From Clostridiales bacterium UBA4644 (GTDB taxonomy: Bacteria > Bacillota > Clostridia > Oscillospirales > Butyricicoccaceae): a DNA stretch of 24,449 nucleotides. The notes under the pieces were generated by a model. It worked only from the letters and a program-made list of their open reading frames with translations. It was not told the origin of the DNA and searched no databases. Positions 1-7,896 of the stretch are shown one piece after another. The number at the start of each line of letters is the position of its first letter. Position 1 is the first letter of the stretch. The stretch is from contig DHMK01000034.1 of NCBI GenBank assembly GCA_002405755.1, positions 21,602 to 46,050 on the forward strand. Direction: 5' to 3'. The position numbers and the translations under genes are program-made.

Positions 1-599
1 AACTTGGACTTGGTGAACCACAGCACAAAGTCGTTTTTGTTGCGCTTGTTGGAATCCTCCTCCACGCCTTCCCGGACGCCCACCATCAGGTCCTCCTCCT
101 CGTGCTTATTGAACACATAGTATTCCTTCAGCTTGGAGGTATCGAAATAAACATTGCCGCCGGCCAGATAGGCGTAGCCCTTGTCCAGCAGCACCTGGAT
201 CATGTGGATGAACTCGGGGATGCAGTGGGTGGCGGGCTCCACCACGTCGGGGCGCTTGATGTTCAGCTTTTCGCAGTCGGAGAAAAAGGCGTCGGTATAA
301 TACTGCGCGATCTCCATCACGGTCTTATGCTCCCGCTTGGCGCCCTTGAGCATCTTGTCCTCGCCGGTATCGGCGTCGGAGGAAAGATGGCCCACGTCGG
401 TGATGTTCATCACCCGCAGCACGTCGTAGCCGCTGTAGCGCAGATATTTTTCCAGCACATCCTCCATGATATAGGAGCGCAGGTTGCCGATATGGGCGAA
501 ATGATAGACCGTGGGGCCGCAGGTATAAAGCTTCACCTTGCCCGGCTCGTTGGTATAGAATTCCTCTTTTTTATGGGAGAGGGAATTGTAAAGCTGCAT
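1..599 (-). CDS. cysS: Cysteinyl-tRNA synthetase, N-terminal part (runs off left edge)
   Basis: Class I aminoacyl-tRNA synthetase that charges tRNA-Cys with cysteine in the cytoplasm. About 199 N-terminal residues are in the window. Seen directly: the zinc/substrate-binding CGPTVY motif at residues 27-32, the class I signature in the form HIGN at 36-39, and a downstream MNITDVGHLSSDADTGEDKM segment typical of CysRS. The ATG at 597-599 has an AAAGGAG ribosome binding site and begins 4 bases after the pgsA stop, so cysS is the next gene of the recA-recX-rimO-pgsA operon. The C-terminal half, including the KMSKS loop, lies outside the window. The assignment is firm. Confidence 0.96.
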   Translation of the reverse strand, partial: MQLYNSLSHKKEEFYTNEPGKVKLYTCGPTVYHFAHIGNLRSYIMEDVLEKYLRYSGYDVLRVMNITDVGHLSSDADTGEDKMLKGAKREHKTVMEIAQYYTDAFFSDCEKLNIKRPDVVEPATHCIPEFIHMIQVLLDKGYAYLAGGNVYFDTSKLKEYYVFNKHEEEDLMVGVREGVEEDSNKRNKNDFVLWFTKSK

Positions 600-603
600 A
601 AGA

Positions 604-1164
604 TCATGCTCCTTTCTGTGTGAAGCCGTCCTTGACGACATGGGAATTATCGATGATATAGGTTGCGCCGGAGATGGCCGTCAGCGCAACGGTGATCCAG
701 ACGCAGAGATCCTGCAGCGTCACGCTGCCGGTCAGCACGATGGGCTCCAGCCGCAGCAGCAGGAAGATCAGCGTCAGCATGGTAAAGCCCGTCTTGGCCT
801 TGCCCCAGCGGTTGGCCGCGATGACCTTGCCGGAGGAGGCCGCCACCATCCGCAGGGAGGAGACGATAAACTCCCGGCCCAGGATCACAGCAACGGCCCA
901 GGCGGGGATGGTCCCGTCCTCCACGAAGATCAGCAGCGCCGCCATCACCAGCAGCTTATCCGCCACGGGATCCATGAACTTTCCAAAGTCAGTGATCTGG
1001 TGCCACTTCCGGGCCAGATAACCGTCTACAAAATCTGTGGCGCAGGCCACCACGTAAACGATCAGCGCCAGCAGCTGACAAATGGGATCCTGCTGATAGG
1101 CCAGCACCATAAACACCGGCACCAGCACCACACGGATACAAGTGAGAATATTCGGGATCGTCAT
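604..1164 (-). CDS. pgsA: CDP-diacylglycerol--glycerol-3-phosphate 3-phosphatidyltransferase
   Basis: Membrane enzyme making phosphatidylglycerol phosphate from CDP-diacylglycerol and glycerol-3-phosphate, the committed step to phosphatidylglycerol and cardiolipin. The 186-residue length fits the family. The CDP-alcohol phosphatidyltransferase signature D-x2-D-G-x2-A-R-x8-G-x3-D-x3-D is complete: D44, D47, G48, A51, R52, G61, D65, D69. Hydrophobic segments lie around residues 10-22, 30-42 and 70-82, with more towards the C terminus. The ATG at 1162-1164 follows AGGAGG with 7-base spacing. It is 30 bases downstream of rimO and 4 bases upstream of cysS, the common Firmicute rimO-pgsA order. Confidence 0.96.
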   Translation of the reverse strand: MTIPNILTCIRVVLVPVFMVLAYQQDPICQLLALIVYVVACATDFVDGYLARKWHQITDFGKFMDPVADKLLVMAALLIFVEDGTIPAWAVAVILGREFIVSSLRMVAASSGKVIAANRWGKAKTGFTMLTLIFLLLRLEPIVLTGSVTLQDLCVWITVALTAISGATYIIDNSHVVKDGFTQKGA

Positions 1165-1194
1165 AATCGTTCCTCCTGTAAGCTTTTATCGGTC

Positions 1195-2520
1195 TCAGAC
1201 CACCCGGCCGTAAAGATCGCAGCCCTCCGCATAGTCGATGCGAACGGGCACCAGCGCTCCCTCCCGGGCATCTTCGCTTTCAAAATACACCTGGCCGTCG
1301 ATCTCCACGGAATCCATATAGCTCCGGCCGAAGCAGCGTCCGTCCTCATCCCGGCCGCAGCAGAGGACCTCCAGCGTTCGCCCGATCTGCTTTTGGGAAA
1401 AGTCGTCCATGATGCGCTCCTGCAGGGCATAAAGCTCCGCCTGACGGCGCTCCTTTATCTCCTCGGGGATCTGACCGGGCATTTCCGCCGCCGGAGAACC
1501 CTCTTCCTGAGAATAACAGAAAATGCCCACCCGTTCAAGCCTGTATTGCTCCAAAAAGTCATAAAGCTCCTGAAACTCCTCCTCCGTCTCCCCGGGGAAG
1601 CCCACGATCAGGCTGGTGCGGAGGATGGCGTCGGGCATCAGCGCCCGCAGCCGGCGGATGCGCTCCCGGATCAGCTGACCGTCGCCCCGGCGGTTCATGT
1701 CCCGCAGGACCCGGTCGTTGATGTGCTGGATGGGAATGTCAAAATAGTGGAGCACCTTGCGGCTGGCCGCCACAGTCTCCAGAAGCTCGTCGTCCATCTC
1801 GTCGGGGTAGAGATAATGCAGCCGGATCCAGCAAATGCCGGGGATCTGCTCCAGCTCCCGCAGCAGATCGGAGAGCCGCCGGCGGCCGTAGAGATCCAGC
1901 CCGTAGCGGGTGATGTCCTGCGCCACCACCAGAAGCTCCCGCACGCCGGACTCCGCCAGACGCCTCGCCGCCTCCACCAGCGCCTCCATGGGCGCGGAAC
2001 GGAAGGCTCCGCGGATCATGGGGATGACGCAGTAGGAGCACCGATTGTCGCAGCCCTCCGCGATGCGGAGGTAGGCGGAATACCGGGGCGTGAGCAAGAC
2101 CCGGCTCCCCGTCAGGCTGCTTTGCTCCCTGGGGGCGAAATATTCCCGCCGGGGCGAGGCGTCCAGCGCGCCAAGGACGGCCTCCACGATGCTGTCGTAG
2201 CTGCCGGTGCCCAGGGCGGCGTCCACCTCCGGCAGTTCCCGGAGAAAGTCGTTCTGATAACGCTGGGTCAGACAGCCGGTAACGATCAGCGCCCGCAGCT
2301 TTCCCTGCTTTTTCAGCTCCGCCAGCTCCAGAATGGCCTGGATGGCCTCGCTCTTGGCGCTGTCGATAAAGCCGCAGGTGTTGACGATGGCCGCATCGGC
2401 CCCCTCCGGCTGCTGCAAAAGCTCCATGCCCGCCTGCTGCAAAAGGCCCAGCATCTGCTCGGAATTCACCAGATTTTTGGCGCAGCCCAGCGATAATAAA
2501 TATACTTTGATCGGTCTCAC
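1195..2520 (-). CDS. rimO: Ribosomal protein uS12 methylthiotransferase RimO
   Basis: Radical SAM enzyme adding a methylthio group to the conserved aspartate of ribosomal protein uS12. The 441 residues show the family layout: N-terminal UPF0004 domain with cluster cysteines C13, C49 and C83; radical SAM CxxxCxxC at C157, C161, C164 inside the RimO-like segment YLRIAEGCDNRCSYC; and a C-terminal TRAM-like region (about 375-441). The EGCDNRCSYC context and the LLSLGCAKNLVNSE start favour RimO over MiaB or MtaB. The start is GTG (2518-2520), which forms a GTGA overlap with the recX stop and suggests translational coupling. A second methylthiotransferase (MtaB) is at 13346-14629. Confidence 0.95.
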   Translation of the reverse strand: MRPIKVYLLSLGCAKNLVNSEQMLGLLQQAGMELLQQPEGADAAIVNTCGFIDSAKSEAIQAILELAELKKQGKLRALIVTGCLTQRYQNDFLRELPEVDAALGTGSYDSIVEAVLGALDASPRREYFAPREQSSLTGSRVLLTPRYSAYLRIAEGCDNRCSYCVIPMIRGAFRSAPMEALVEAARRLAESGVRELLVVAQDITRYGLDLYGRRRLSDLLRELEQIPGICWIRLHYLYPDEMDDELLETVAASRKVLHYFDIPIQHINDRVLRDMNRRGDGQLIRERIRRLRALMPDAILRTSLIVGFPGETEEEFQELYDFLEQYRLERVGIFCYSQEEGSPAAEMPGQIPEEIKERRQAELYALQERIMDDFSQKQIGRTLEVLCCGRDEDGRCFGRSYMDSVEIDGQVYFESEDAREGALVPVRIDYAEGCDLYGRVV

Positions 2521-3020
2521 TCTGCATCCTCCAGTTGATCGGCATAGCTCCGCAGCGCCGTCCGGATCTCCTCCCAGGAAAATCCGCGGCGAAACAGACC
2601 GTCGGAGACCTTTTTCAGCATCCGCCGGTCCGGAGCCTGCCCTCTCAGTTTCCCTTCGATATAGCGCCGCAGACGCTCCGGATCGGCCTGATACTCCTCC
2701 ATGGCCGCCTCCAGCGCCTCCGGCTCCAGCTTCTTTTCCCGCAGCTCCCGGCGGATGCGGCCCGCGCCGTAGCCCCGGGCGGAAAGATCCCGCACCAGCA
2801 GACGGCCGTATTCCGTGTCGTTCAGATAGCCCAGCTGCTGCAGCCGCTCCACCGCATATTCCGCCAGCTCCGGCTCCAGTCCCTTTTCCAGCAGACGGTC
2901 ATACAGAGCGCGGGCGCTCCGCTGACGGTACTGCAATACATTGGCCGCAGTGCGCAGCGCCTTGTCCCGGGCCTGCTGCTCCGGATCCTCTGTCAAAACA
3001 GGCTCCACAGGCTCAATCAT
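2517..3020 (-). CDS. recX: Regulatory protein RecX
   Basis: RecX binds RecA filaments and modulates strand exchange and coprotease activity. The protein (about 167 residues from this start) is highly charged and helical, with tandem three-helix RecX repeats such as [45 protein letters not shown] and [16 protein letters not shown]. The ATG at 3018-3020 overlaps the recA stop by 8 bases (ATGATTGA). A TTG at 3036-3038 with AGAGG 3 bases upstream is an alternative start adding six residues; the choice is uncertain. The 3' end overlaps rimO by 4 bases. Position right after recA supports the call. Confidence 0.93.
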   Translation of the reverse strand: MIEPVEPVLTEDPEQQARDKALRTAANVLQYRQRSARALYDRLLEKGLEPELAEYAVERLQQLGYLNDTEYGRLLVRDLSARGYGAGRIRRELREKKLEPEALEAAMEEYQADPERLRRYIEGKLRGQAPDRRMLKKVSDGLFRRGFSWEEIRTALRSYADQLEDAE

Positions 3021-4125
3021 CCTCAAAATCGTCGGCAAAGACCTCTACATTGCTGTTTTTCCCGCCCCGGGCAGGGGCCTTGGCAGCAGCTGAAGCCTTG
3101 CCGGAGGCGTTCTTCGCAGGCTCGCTCTTTGCCGCAGGCGGCTCCTGATTCTTGAGCTTTTCGATGATCTGGGCCTCCACCTGCTCCATGACCTCCGGCC
3201 GCTCCCGGAAATACTGCTTGGCCGCGTCCTTGCCCTGACCTAGGCGTTCTTCGCCCATATAGAACCAGGCGCCGGACTTCTGCAGCAGGTTATATTTCAG
3301 GCCCATATCCACGATCTCGCCCACCCGGGAGATGCCCTCGCCATACATGATATCGAACTCCGCCTCCTTAAAGGGCGGCGCGATCTTGTTTTTGACCACT
3401 CTGGCGCGCACCCGGTTGCCCACGGGGGTGGAGCCGTTTTTCAGCGTCTCCGTGCGGCGGATATCGATGCGCACGCTGGCATAGAACTTCAGCGCGCGGC
3501 CGCCGGTGGTGGTCTCGGGATTGCCGTATGCGACGCCGATCTTTTCCCGCAGCTGATTGATGAAGATCACCGCGCAGTTGCCCTTGGAAATGGCGCCGGC
3601 CAGCTTGCGCAGGGCCTGGCTCATCAGGCGGGCCTGCAGGCCCACGAAGCTGTCGCCCATTTCGCCCTCGATCTCCGCCTTGGGCACCAGGGCCGCAACG
3701 CTGTCCACCACCAGCACGTCCACCGCGCCGGAGCGCACCAGCGCTTCCGCGATCTCCAGGGCCTGCTCGCCGGTATCCGGCTGGGAGACCAAAAGGCTGT
3801 CGGTATCCACGCCCAGCGCCTTGGCATAAACAGGATCCAGCGCGTGCTCCGCATCGATAAAGGCGGCTTCACCGCCCCGTTTCTGGGCGGAGGCCACCAC
3901 ATGGAGCGCCAGCGTGGTCTTGCCGGAGGATTCCGGTCCGTAGACCTCGATGATGCGTCCCCGGGGGACGCCGCCGATGCCCAGCGCCACGTCCAGCGAA
4001 AGGGAGCCGGTGGAGATGGCCTCCACCTGCATGGCCGGGTTTTCGCCCAGACGCATCACCGTACCCTTGCCGAATTGCTTTTCCAGCTGCTGCAGCGCGG
4101 TTTCCAGAGCTTTCTGTTTGTCCAT
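3013..4125 (-). CDS. recA: Recombinase RecA
   Basis: ATP-dependent strand-exchange protein for homologous recombination and the coprotease that triggers LexA self-cleavage. 370 residues. Visible: Walker A GPESSGKT at 63-70, the [18 protein letters not shown] segment (Walker B and L1 region), the [22 protein letters not shown] segment (L2), and a variable lysine/alanine-rich linker ending in an acidic tail (FADDFEDD). The first gene of the recA-recX-rimO-pgsA-cysS operon; recX overlaps its end. Its promoter carries a LexA-type box (see separate entries). cinA, often found before recA in Firmicutes, is absent here; the gene upstream is a restriction endonuclease. Confidence 0.98.
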   Translation of the reverse strand: MDKQKALETALQQLEKQFGKGTVMRLGENPAMQVEAISTGSLSLDVALGIGGVPRGRIIEVYGPESSGKTTLALHVVASAQKRGGEAAFIDAEHALDPVYAKALGVDTDSLLVSQPDTGEQALEIAEALVRSGAVDVLVVDSVAALVPKAEIEGEMGDSFVGLQARLMSQALRKLAGAISKGNCAVIFINQLREKIGVAYGNPETTTGGRALKFYASVRIDIRRTETLKNGSTPVGNRVRARVVKNKIAPPFKEAEFDIMYGEGISRVGEIVDMGLKYNLLQKSGAWFYMGEERLGQGKDAAKQYFRERPEVMEQVEAQIIEKLKNQEPPAAKSEPAKNASGKASAAAKAPARGGKNSNVEVFADDFEDD

Positions 4126-4167
4126 TTTCAGGCACCTCTATTCTCGTAAAATCATCTGTTTTTCTTC

Positions 4168-4196
4168 AATATAGCACAGAAAAGGCAAAAACGCAA
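4168..4196 (-). promoter_or_regulatory. Sigma-A promoter of recA
   Basis: Read on the minus strand: -35 TTGCGT (4191-4196), 17-base spacer, -10 TATATT (4168-4173), giving a predicted start near 4161 and a leader of roughly 36 bases before the recA ATG. The promoter lies within the 82-base gap between the endonuclease stop and recA. Confidence 0.8.
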
Positions 4197-4206
4197 CATT
4201 TGTTCG
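4193..4206 (-). promoter_or_regulatory. LexA (SOS) box overlapping the recA -35
   Basis: Minus strand CGAACAAATGTTGC matches the Firmicute LexA consensus CGAACRNRYGTTYG/CGAACATATGTTCG at about 11 of 14 positions, including the invariant CGAAC and GTT cores. It overlaps the -35 hexamer, the position expected for repression. It ends 2 bases before the endonuclease stop codon. The match and placement are seen; LexA control is established for recA in Firmicutes; binding here is inferred. Confidence 0.75.
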
Positions 4207-4207
4207 G

Positions 4208-4918
4208 TTAAAAAACATAATATCGGAAGGTGGTCTCCGCGATCTCCTTCATGATCTCAAACATTTCTTCCTCCGTCCAGTCTGTCTCCCGGAAATACAT
4301 GGAGACCGGCGCGAAGGCGTTGTGGTCGGCGCTTCCGTCGCGTTTGAAAACATAAGTGCGGTTCAGCGGGTAAAACTCATTGAGCATGCTCACCTTGGAC
4401 AGCACAGTCTTTTCCTCCGGGCGAAAATCACAGCCCGAGCCAAAGCAGACAAAGGGCGTGACCTTGTCCTGATTCATCATGGCCCGGATACCGGTGAGAT
4501 TTTTGCCCAGACGCTCGATGGCATTGCCGGTGGCCTGAGCCGTCTTGCCCTCCCGGAGCCGCTGGTCGTTGGTCCCCTGGTGCTTGACCTCTGCAAAAAG
4601 CAGCGGCAGCCTTTCTCCGTCCTTTTCCAAAAACAGCACGCCGCCGTCGGGAATGATGCTCCGGTCCAGGTAATCGAAATCAAATTCTCTGCGGCAGCCG
4701 TTTCGCCGGATATGGGCCACCATATCCTCCACCTTCAATGCCTTTTCAAAGACCAGGCCGCAGCCGGGATAGGTCTCCGCAAAGTCGAACCTGGACTGCA
4801 GATAGCCGATCACCCGCTGCATGGCGGCATAGATCGCCTTGTCCTCCAGCTGAGATTTTCGGTTTTTGGGCTTGTGCTGCTCCGTGCGCAGACGAAGCCG
4901 GTCTGATTGCCGCACCAT
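4208..4918 (-). CDS. EcoRI-family type II restriction endonuclease
   Basis: Predicted PD-(D/E)xK endonuclease cutting double-stranded DNA, probably at GAATTC. The 236-residue protein aligns by eye with EcoRI (277 aa): catalytic aspartate in IIPDGG (D91), catalytic pair E110 and K112 in FAEVKHQG (EcoRI D91, E111, K113), and GNAIER at 131-136 followed by GKN, matching the EcoRI recognition motif GNAIER at 140-145. The C-terminal MFEIMKEIAETT resembles MFEIMFDISTTS in EcoRI. The N terminus DRLRLRTEQHK resembles the EcoRI NRLTEQHK. The ATG has AAGGAGGA 8 bases upstream and lies 27 bases after the methyltransferase stop. It is shorter than EcoRI, mainly by compact loops. No controller gene is adjacent. 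Specificity is inferred, not shown. Confidence 0.9.
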   Translation of the reverse strand: MVRQSDRLRLRTEQHKPKNRKSQLEDKAIYAAMQRVIGYLQSRFDFAETYPGCGLVFEKALKVEDMVAHIRRNGCRREFDFDYLDRSIIPDGGVLFLEKDGERLPLLFAEVKHQGTNDQRLREGKTAQATGNAIERLGKNLTGIRAMMNQDKVTPFVCFGSGCDFRPEEKTVLSKVSMLNEFYPLNRTYVFKRDGSADHNAFAPVSMYFRETDWTEEEMFEIMKEIAETTFRYYVF

Positions 4919-4945
4919 AAGCGCGTCCTCCTTCCCCCGGCAGAC

Positions 4946-6058
4946 TTATGCCCCGGTGTCCACCAGAAACAGATATTCTGAAACATAGGTCTCTCGCGCC
5001 GCCAGGTTGCGGGAGGCCCGATAGGCGTTGTAGCGGATCTCCTGCCGCCGGACCCGTCCCAGGCCGGAGAGCAGCCGCTCCATCTCGGCAAGGGAGATAA
5101 AGCCCTCGGAATTGTAGGAGACCAGCAAAAACCGGGCCCGCAGGCCCTGAAGCAGGGCGGAAAAGGCCGCCAGCGCCCGGCCGGCCTTGTTATAATCCGA
5201 GCGGTTCCAATCCTCCGGAATGCCGGAGACCCGGCTGCAGCGCTCGGGAAGACGGTTTTCCGCGATGAGATTCAGCATGAAATAGTTAGAGCCGTAGGGA
5301 TGCTGGTTGTAGGGCGGATCCAGATAGGCCAGATCCAGCGGCGGCAGCAGCTCCGGCAGCGCGGCCGCGTCCCGCTGCAGCACCCGGCTCTCGCAGCAAA
5401 ACCGGGAAAGCACCGGCTCCTGCACCTGGATGGGTGAAAGGATCCGGGAAAGGGCGTTTTCTCCGTTGCCGCCAAACTTGCCAAGACCCGTGCGGCTATC
5501 TTTATAAAAGCCCTTGAACACCCCGCCGGTATTGTTGTGGACGGAGGCCTCCGCCAGCAGCGGCGCCAGAAAATAGGGCTGCAGCGGCGCGGGCATGGTC
5601 CCGATCTCCGCCCGCAGTGTATCGATGCGCCGGGCGTTTTCCGCAGTGTAAAAGACCCGCTCCCCCGGCCGGATATGATCGTTGTCAGCCGGCGCATAGT
5701 GCCCGGCGATGATGCCCTCCAGCAGGGGCTGCTCCAGCCGCCGCTCCAGCACCTGCCGCCAACGGGCGCATTCCTCCGCCGGATAGTCCTCCCGATTGGT
5801 CAGGTAGCATTCATTGATGACGCGGCTGTAGGTCTCCAGATCGTTCACATAGAGCCGGGCGGCGTGCTGCTTCAAAAGCCTTGCCACCGCGCCGGAGCCG
5901 GAAAATATGTCGGCGCACACCAGTCTCCGTCCGTCCAGCGCCTGCCGCACCAGCCGGATCTGCCGGTCGATCTGGGGCAGCAGCGCCCGCTTGTTGCCAA
6001 GATAAGTAATGAGCTGGGAGCTAAGGTAGGCCGGATCCTCCTGCATTCTGCCGGTCAT
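4946..6058 (-). CDS. D12-class DNA adenine-N6 methyltransferase (modification partner of the EcoRI-like enzyme)
   Basis: SAM-dependent methylase expected to protect host sites from the neighbouring endonuclease. 370 residues in the D12 (alpha, Dam/FokI-like) order: motif X LITYLGNKRALLPQI (17-31), SAM-binding motif I DIFSGSGAVA (50-59), VNDLE (71-75), a central target-recognition stretch with HNNTGGVFKGFYKD (about 174-187), then catalytic motif IV DPPY (247-250) followed by NQHPYGSNYF. Known M.EcoRI instead carries an NPPF motif and a different layout, and M.RsrI is of another class, so this partner is of a distinct type. The ATG overlaps the prmC stop (ATGA) with only a weak CAGGG upstream, so translational coupling is likely. 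A second in-frame ATG lies at codon 5. Confidence 0.9.
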   Translation of the reverse strand: MTGRMQEDPAYLSSQLITYLGNKRALLPQIDRQIRLVRQALDGRRLVCADIFSGSGAVARLLKQHAARLYVNDLETYSRVINECYLTNREDYPAEECARWRQVLERRLEQPLLEGIIAGHYAPADNDHIRPGERVFYTAENARRIDTLRAEIGTMPAPLQPYFLAPLLAEASVHNNTGGVFKGFYKDSRTGLGKFGGNGENALSRILSPIQVQEPVLSRFCCESRVLQRDAAALPELLPPLDLAYLDPPYNQHPYGSNYFMLNLIAENRLPERCSRVSGIPEDWNRSDYNKAGRALAAFSALLQGLRARFLLVSYNSEGFISLAEMERLLSGLGRVRRQEIRYNAYRASRNLAARETYVSEYLFLVDTGA

Positions 6059-6921
6059 AGGCCCTGTTCCCAGCAGCCCGTTACCACCCGCTCCACGCCG
6101 GCCAGATCGCAGAAATACTGCACCTTGCTGTAGCCGGCCTGCTCCAGAATGGCCATGACGGCCTCAAACTGCCCCAGGCCCACCTCAAAAGCCAGCGTTC
6201 CGCCAGCGGTCAGAGCCGGCGCATAATTCCGGCTGACGGCCCGATAAAAGTCCAGCCCGTCTGCGCCGCCGTCCAGCGCCATATGAGGCTCCTTCTGTAC
6301 CTCGATATCCAGCATTGGGATCTCCGCTGTGGGAATGTAGGGCGGATTGCATACGATGAGCTGGAAGCGGCCCAGTACCGGATCCGCCGGCTTTGCGGCG
6401 TCTGCCTGAAAGGCCAGCGCCCGCCCCGTCAGGTGCAGGGCGGTGATGTTGTGCCGGGCGACCTCCAGCGCAGGCTCGGAAAGATCGGCAAAGACGCCGT
6501 GGATCTCGTCGCTGACATGCTTCAGGATCGCAAGGCCCACGCAGCCCGTGCCGCAGCACAGGTCCAGAAAACGGCCCCGGGTCCGGCTGCTCATCAGGGC
6601 GATGCCGCGCTCCGCCAGCGTCTCCGTATCCGGCCGGGGGATCAGCGTGTCCTCCGTCACCTCCAGCGGCAGGCCGTAAAACTCCCAGCGTCCGGTGATG
6701 TGCTGCAGAGGCACGCCGCTGTAGCGCCGCGCCTTCAGCGCGTCGATCTTTGCCTCGTCCTTTTCAAAAATATACTGTCCGCGCTTTTCAAAGAATTCCT
6801 CCGGCCCCAGCCCCAGCGCAAAGGCCACCAGCTCCCGGGCCTCCAGAGAATAGCCCGCGATGCCCTTTCGCTTGAACTCGGCCCGAAGGTCCAGATATGC
6901 GTCGTTTACCGTTCGGATCAT
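6055..6921 (-). CDS. prmC: Peptide chain release factor N5-glutamine methyltransferase
   Basis: Methylates the glutamine of the GGQ motif in release factors RF1 and RF2, raising termination efficiency. 288 residues: N-terminal helical release-factor-binding domain, the family segment IPRPDTE (94-100), SAM motif I LDLCCGTGCVGLA (119-131), and the catalytic NPPY (192-195) in the CNPPYIPT context specific to PrmC. The ATG follows the DUF1385 stop by one base, with GGAGG about 12 bases upstream. In many Firmicutes the next gene is prfA; here it is the DNA methyltransferase, which overlaps by 4 bases. Confidence 0.95.
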   Translation of the reverse strand: MIRTVNDAYLDLRAEFKRKGIAGYSLEARELVAFALGLGPEEFFEKRGQYIFEKDEAKIDALKARRYSGVPLQHITGRWEFYGLPLEVTEDTLIPRPDTETLAERGIALMSSRTRGRFLDLCCGTGCVGLAILKHVSDEIHGVFADLSEPALEVARHNITALHLTGRALAFQADAAKPADPVLGRFQLIVCNPPYIPTAEIPMLDIEVQKEPHMALDGGADGLDFYRAVSRNYAPALTAGGTLAFEVGLGQFEAVMAILEQAGYSKVQYFCDLAGVERVVTGCWEQGL

Positions 6922-6922
6922 A

Positions 6923-7876
6923 TTACCAGTTGTCCTCCTCTTCCCGCTGGGGGATGACTTCCTTCATGGCAAGGATGGCCACCTCGATCATGGAGTCGTC
7001 CGGCTCCGCCGTGGTGAGCCGCTGCAGCGCCAGTCCCGGCGCCCGCAGAGCCATGGTGAACCAGTTGTCGTGCCGCCCGGCAAAGCGGTTGATCTCGTAG
7101 CTGATGCCCGCCACCACCGGCAGCATACAAAGCCGCAGCGCCATCCGCGCCAGCGGGCTGCCCCAGCGCAGCAGGGAGAAGATCAGAATGCTCAGGAGCA
7201 TCACCATAAACAGAAAGCTGGTGCCGCACCGGGGATGGAAACGGCTGCAGGGACGCACGTTGTCCACCGTCAGCTCCAGGCCCTTTTCGTAGCAGGTGAT
7301 GGTCTTGTGCTCCGCGCCGTGATACATATAGGTCCGGTGCACGTCCTTCTGCCGGGAGGTGATGAAAATGAAGGCCAGAAAGATGCAGATGCGGAAGGCG
7401 CCCTCGATCAGGTTCCGCAAAATGGCGGGCATCCGGTCGCCCAAAAGGCCCGCCAGCAGCGTGGGCAGCAGGATGAACAGCACGATGGGGATGGCGATGC
7501 CGAAGACCATGGCCGCGCCCATCAGCACCTTTTCCAGCTTTTCCGAACCCAGCTTGCGCTCCAGCCACTGCTCAAAGCGGCCCGGCTCCGCCGCATCGCC
7601 GTCCTCGATGAAATCGGCGGAATAAGTCAGTGCGCCCATGCCGAATTTCATGGAATCCCAGAAGGACACCACGCCCCGCACCACCGGAAGCCTGGCCCAG
7701 GCGCCGTGGGTATTGGTGCCGTGGGGCTCCAGCTTGACCACCGGCTCCTGCCCGGGCTTGCGGCAGACGATGGCCGTCTGCTCCGGGCCGCGCATCAGGA
7801 TGCCTTCGATGAGGGCCTGGCCGGCAATGGTGGTCTTTTTTCCGCTCTTCCTCTTATTTTTGTTATCGTTTGCCAT
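6923..7876 (-). CDS. DUF1385 (YqhQ-like) membrane protein
   Basis: Conserved integral membrane protein of unknown biochemical role, usually found beside prmC/prfA in Firmicutes. 317 residues from the chosen ATG. Visible family features: GQALIEGILMRGP (19-31), transmembrane segments around 120-145 and 160-173 with further ones after 222, the metal-ligand-like motif YHGAEHKTITCYE (185-197) and CSRFHPRCGTSF (210-221). The ATG at 7874-7876 was chosen because AAAGGAGA lies 9 bases before it; an in-frame ATG at 7900 overlaps the kinase stop (ATGA) but would place that Shine-Dalgarno inside the gene. Function is not known. Confidence 0.9.
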   Translation of the reverse strand: MANDNKNKRKSGKKTTIAGQALIEGILMRGPEQTAIVCRKPGQEPVVKLEPHGTNTHGAWARLPVVRGVVSFWDSMKFGMGALTYSADFIEDGDAAEPGRFEQWLERKLGSEKLEKVLMGAAMVFGIAIPIVLFILLPTLLAGLLGDRMPAILRNLIEGAFRICIFLAFIFITSRQKDVHRTYMYHGAEHKTITCYEKGLELTVDNVRPCSRFHPRCGTSFLFMVMLLSILIFSLLRWGSPLARMALRLCMLPVVAGISYEINRFAGRHDNWFTMALRAPGLALQRLTTAEPDDSMIEVAILAMKEVIPQREEEDNW

Positions 7877-7896
7877 AAAAGGTCTCTCCTTTGTGC

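Noticed and set aside
640..2496. Long plus-strand open frame (618 codons) over pgsA and rimO
   Set aside because: It is antisense to two well-recognised genes, has no family features and is low in plausible protein composition (rich in H, Q, R, P); a by-product of high GC content.
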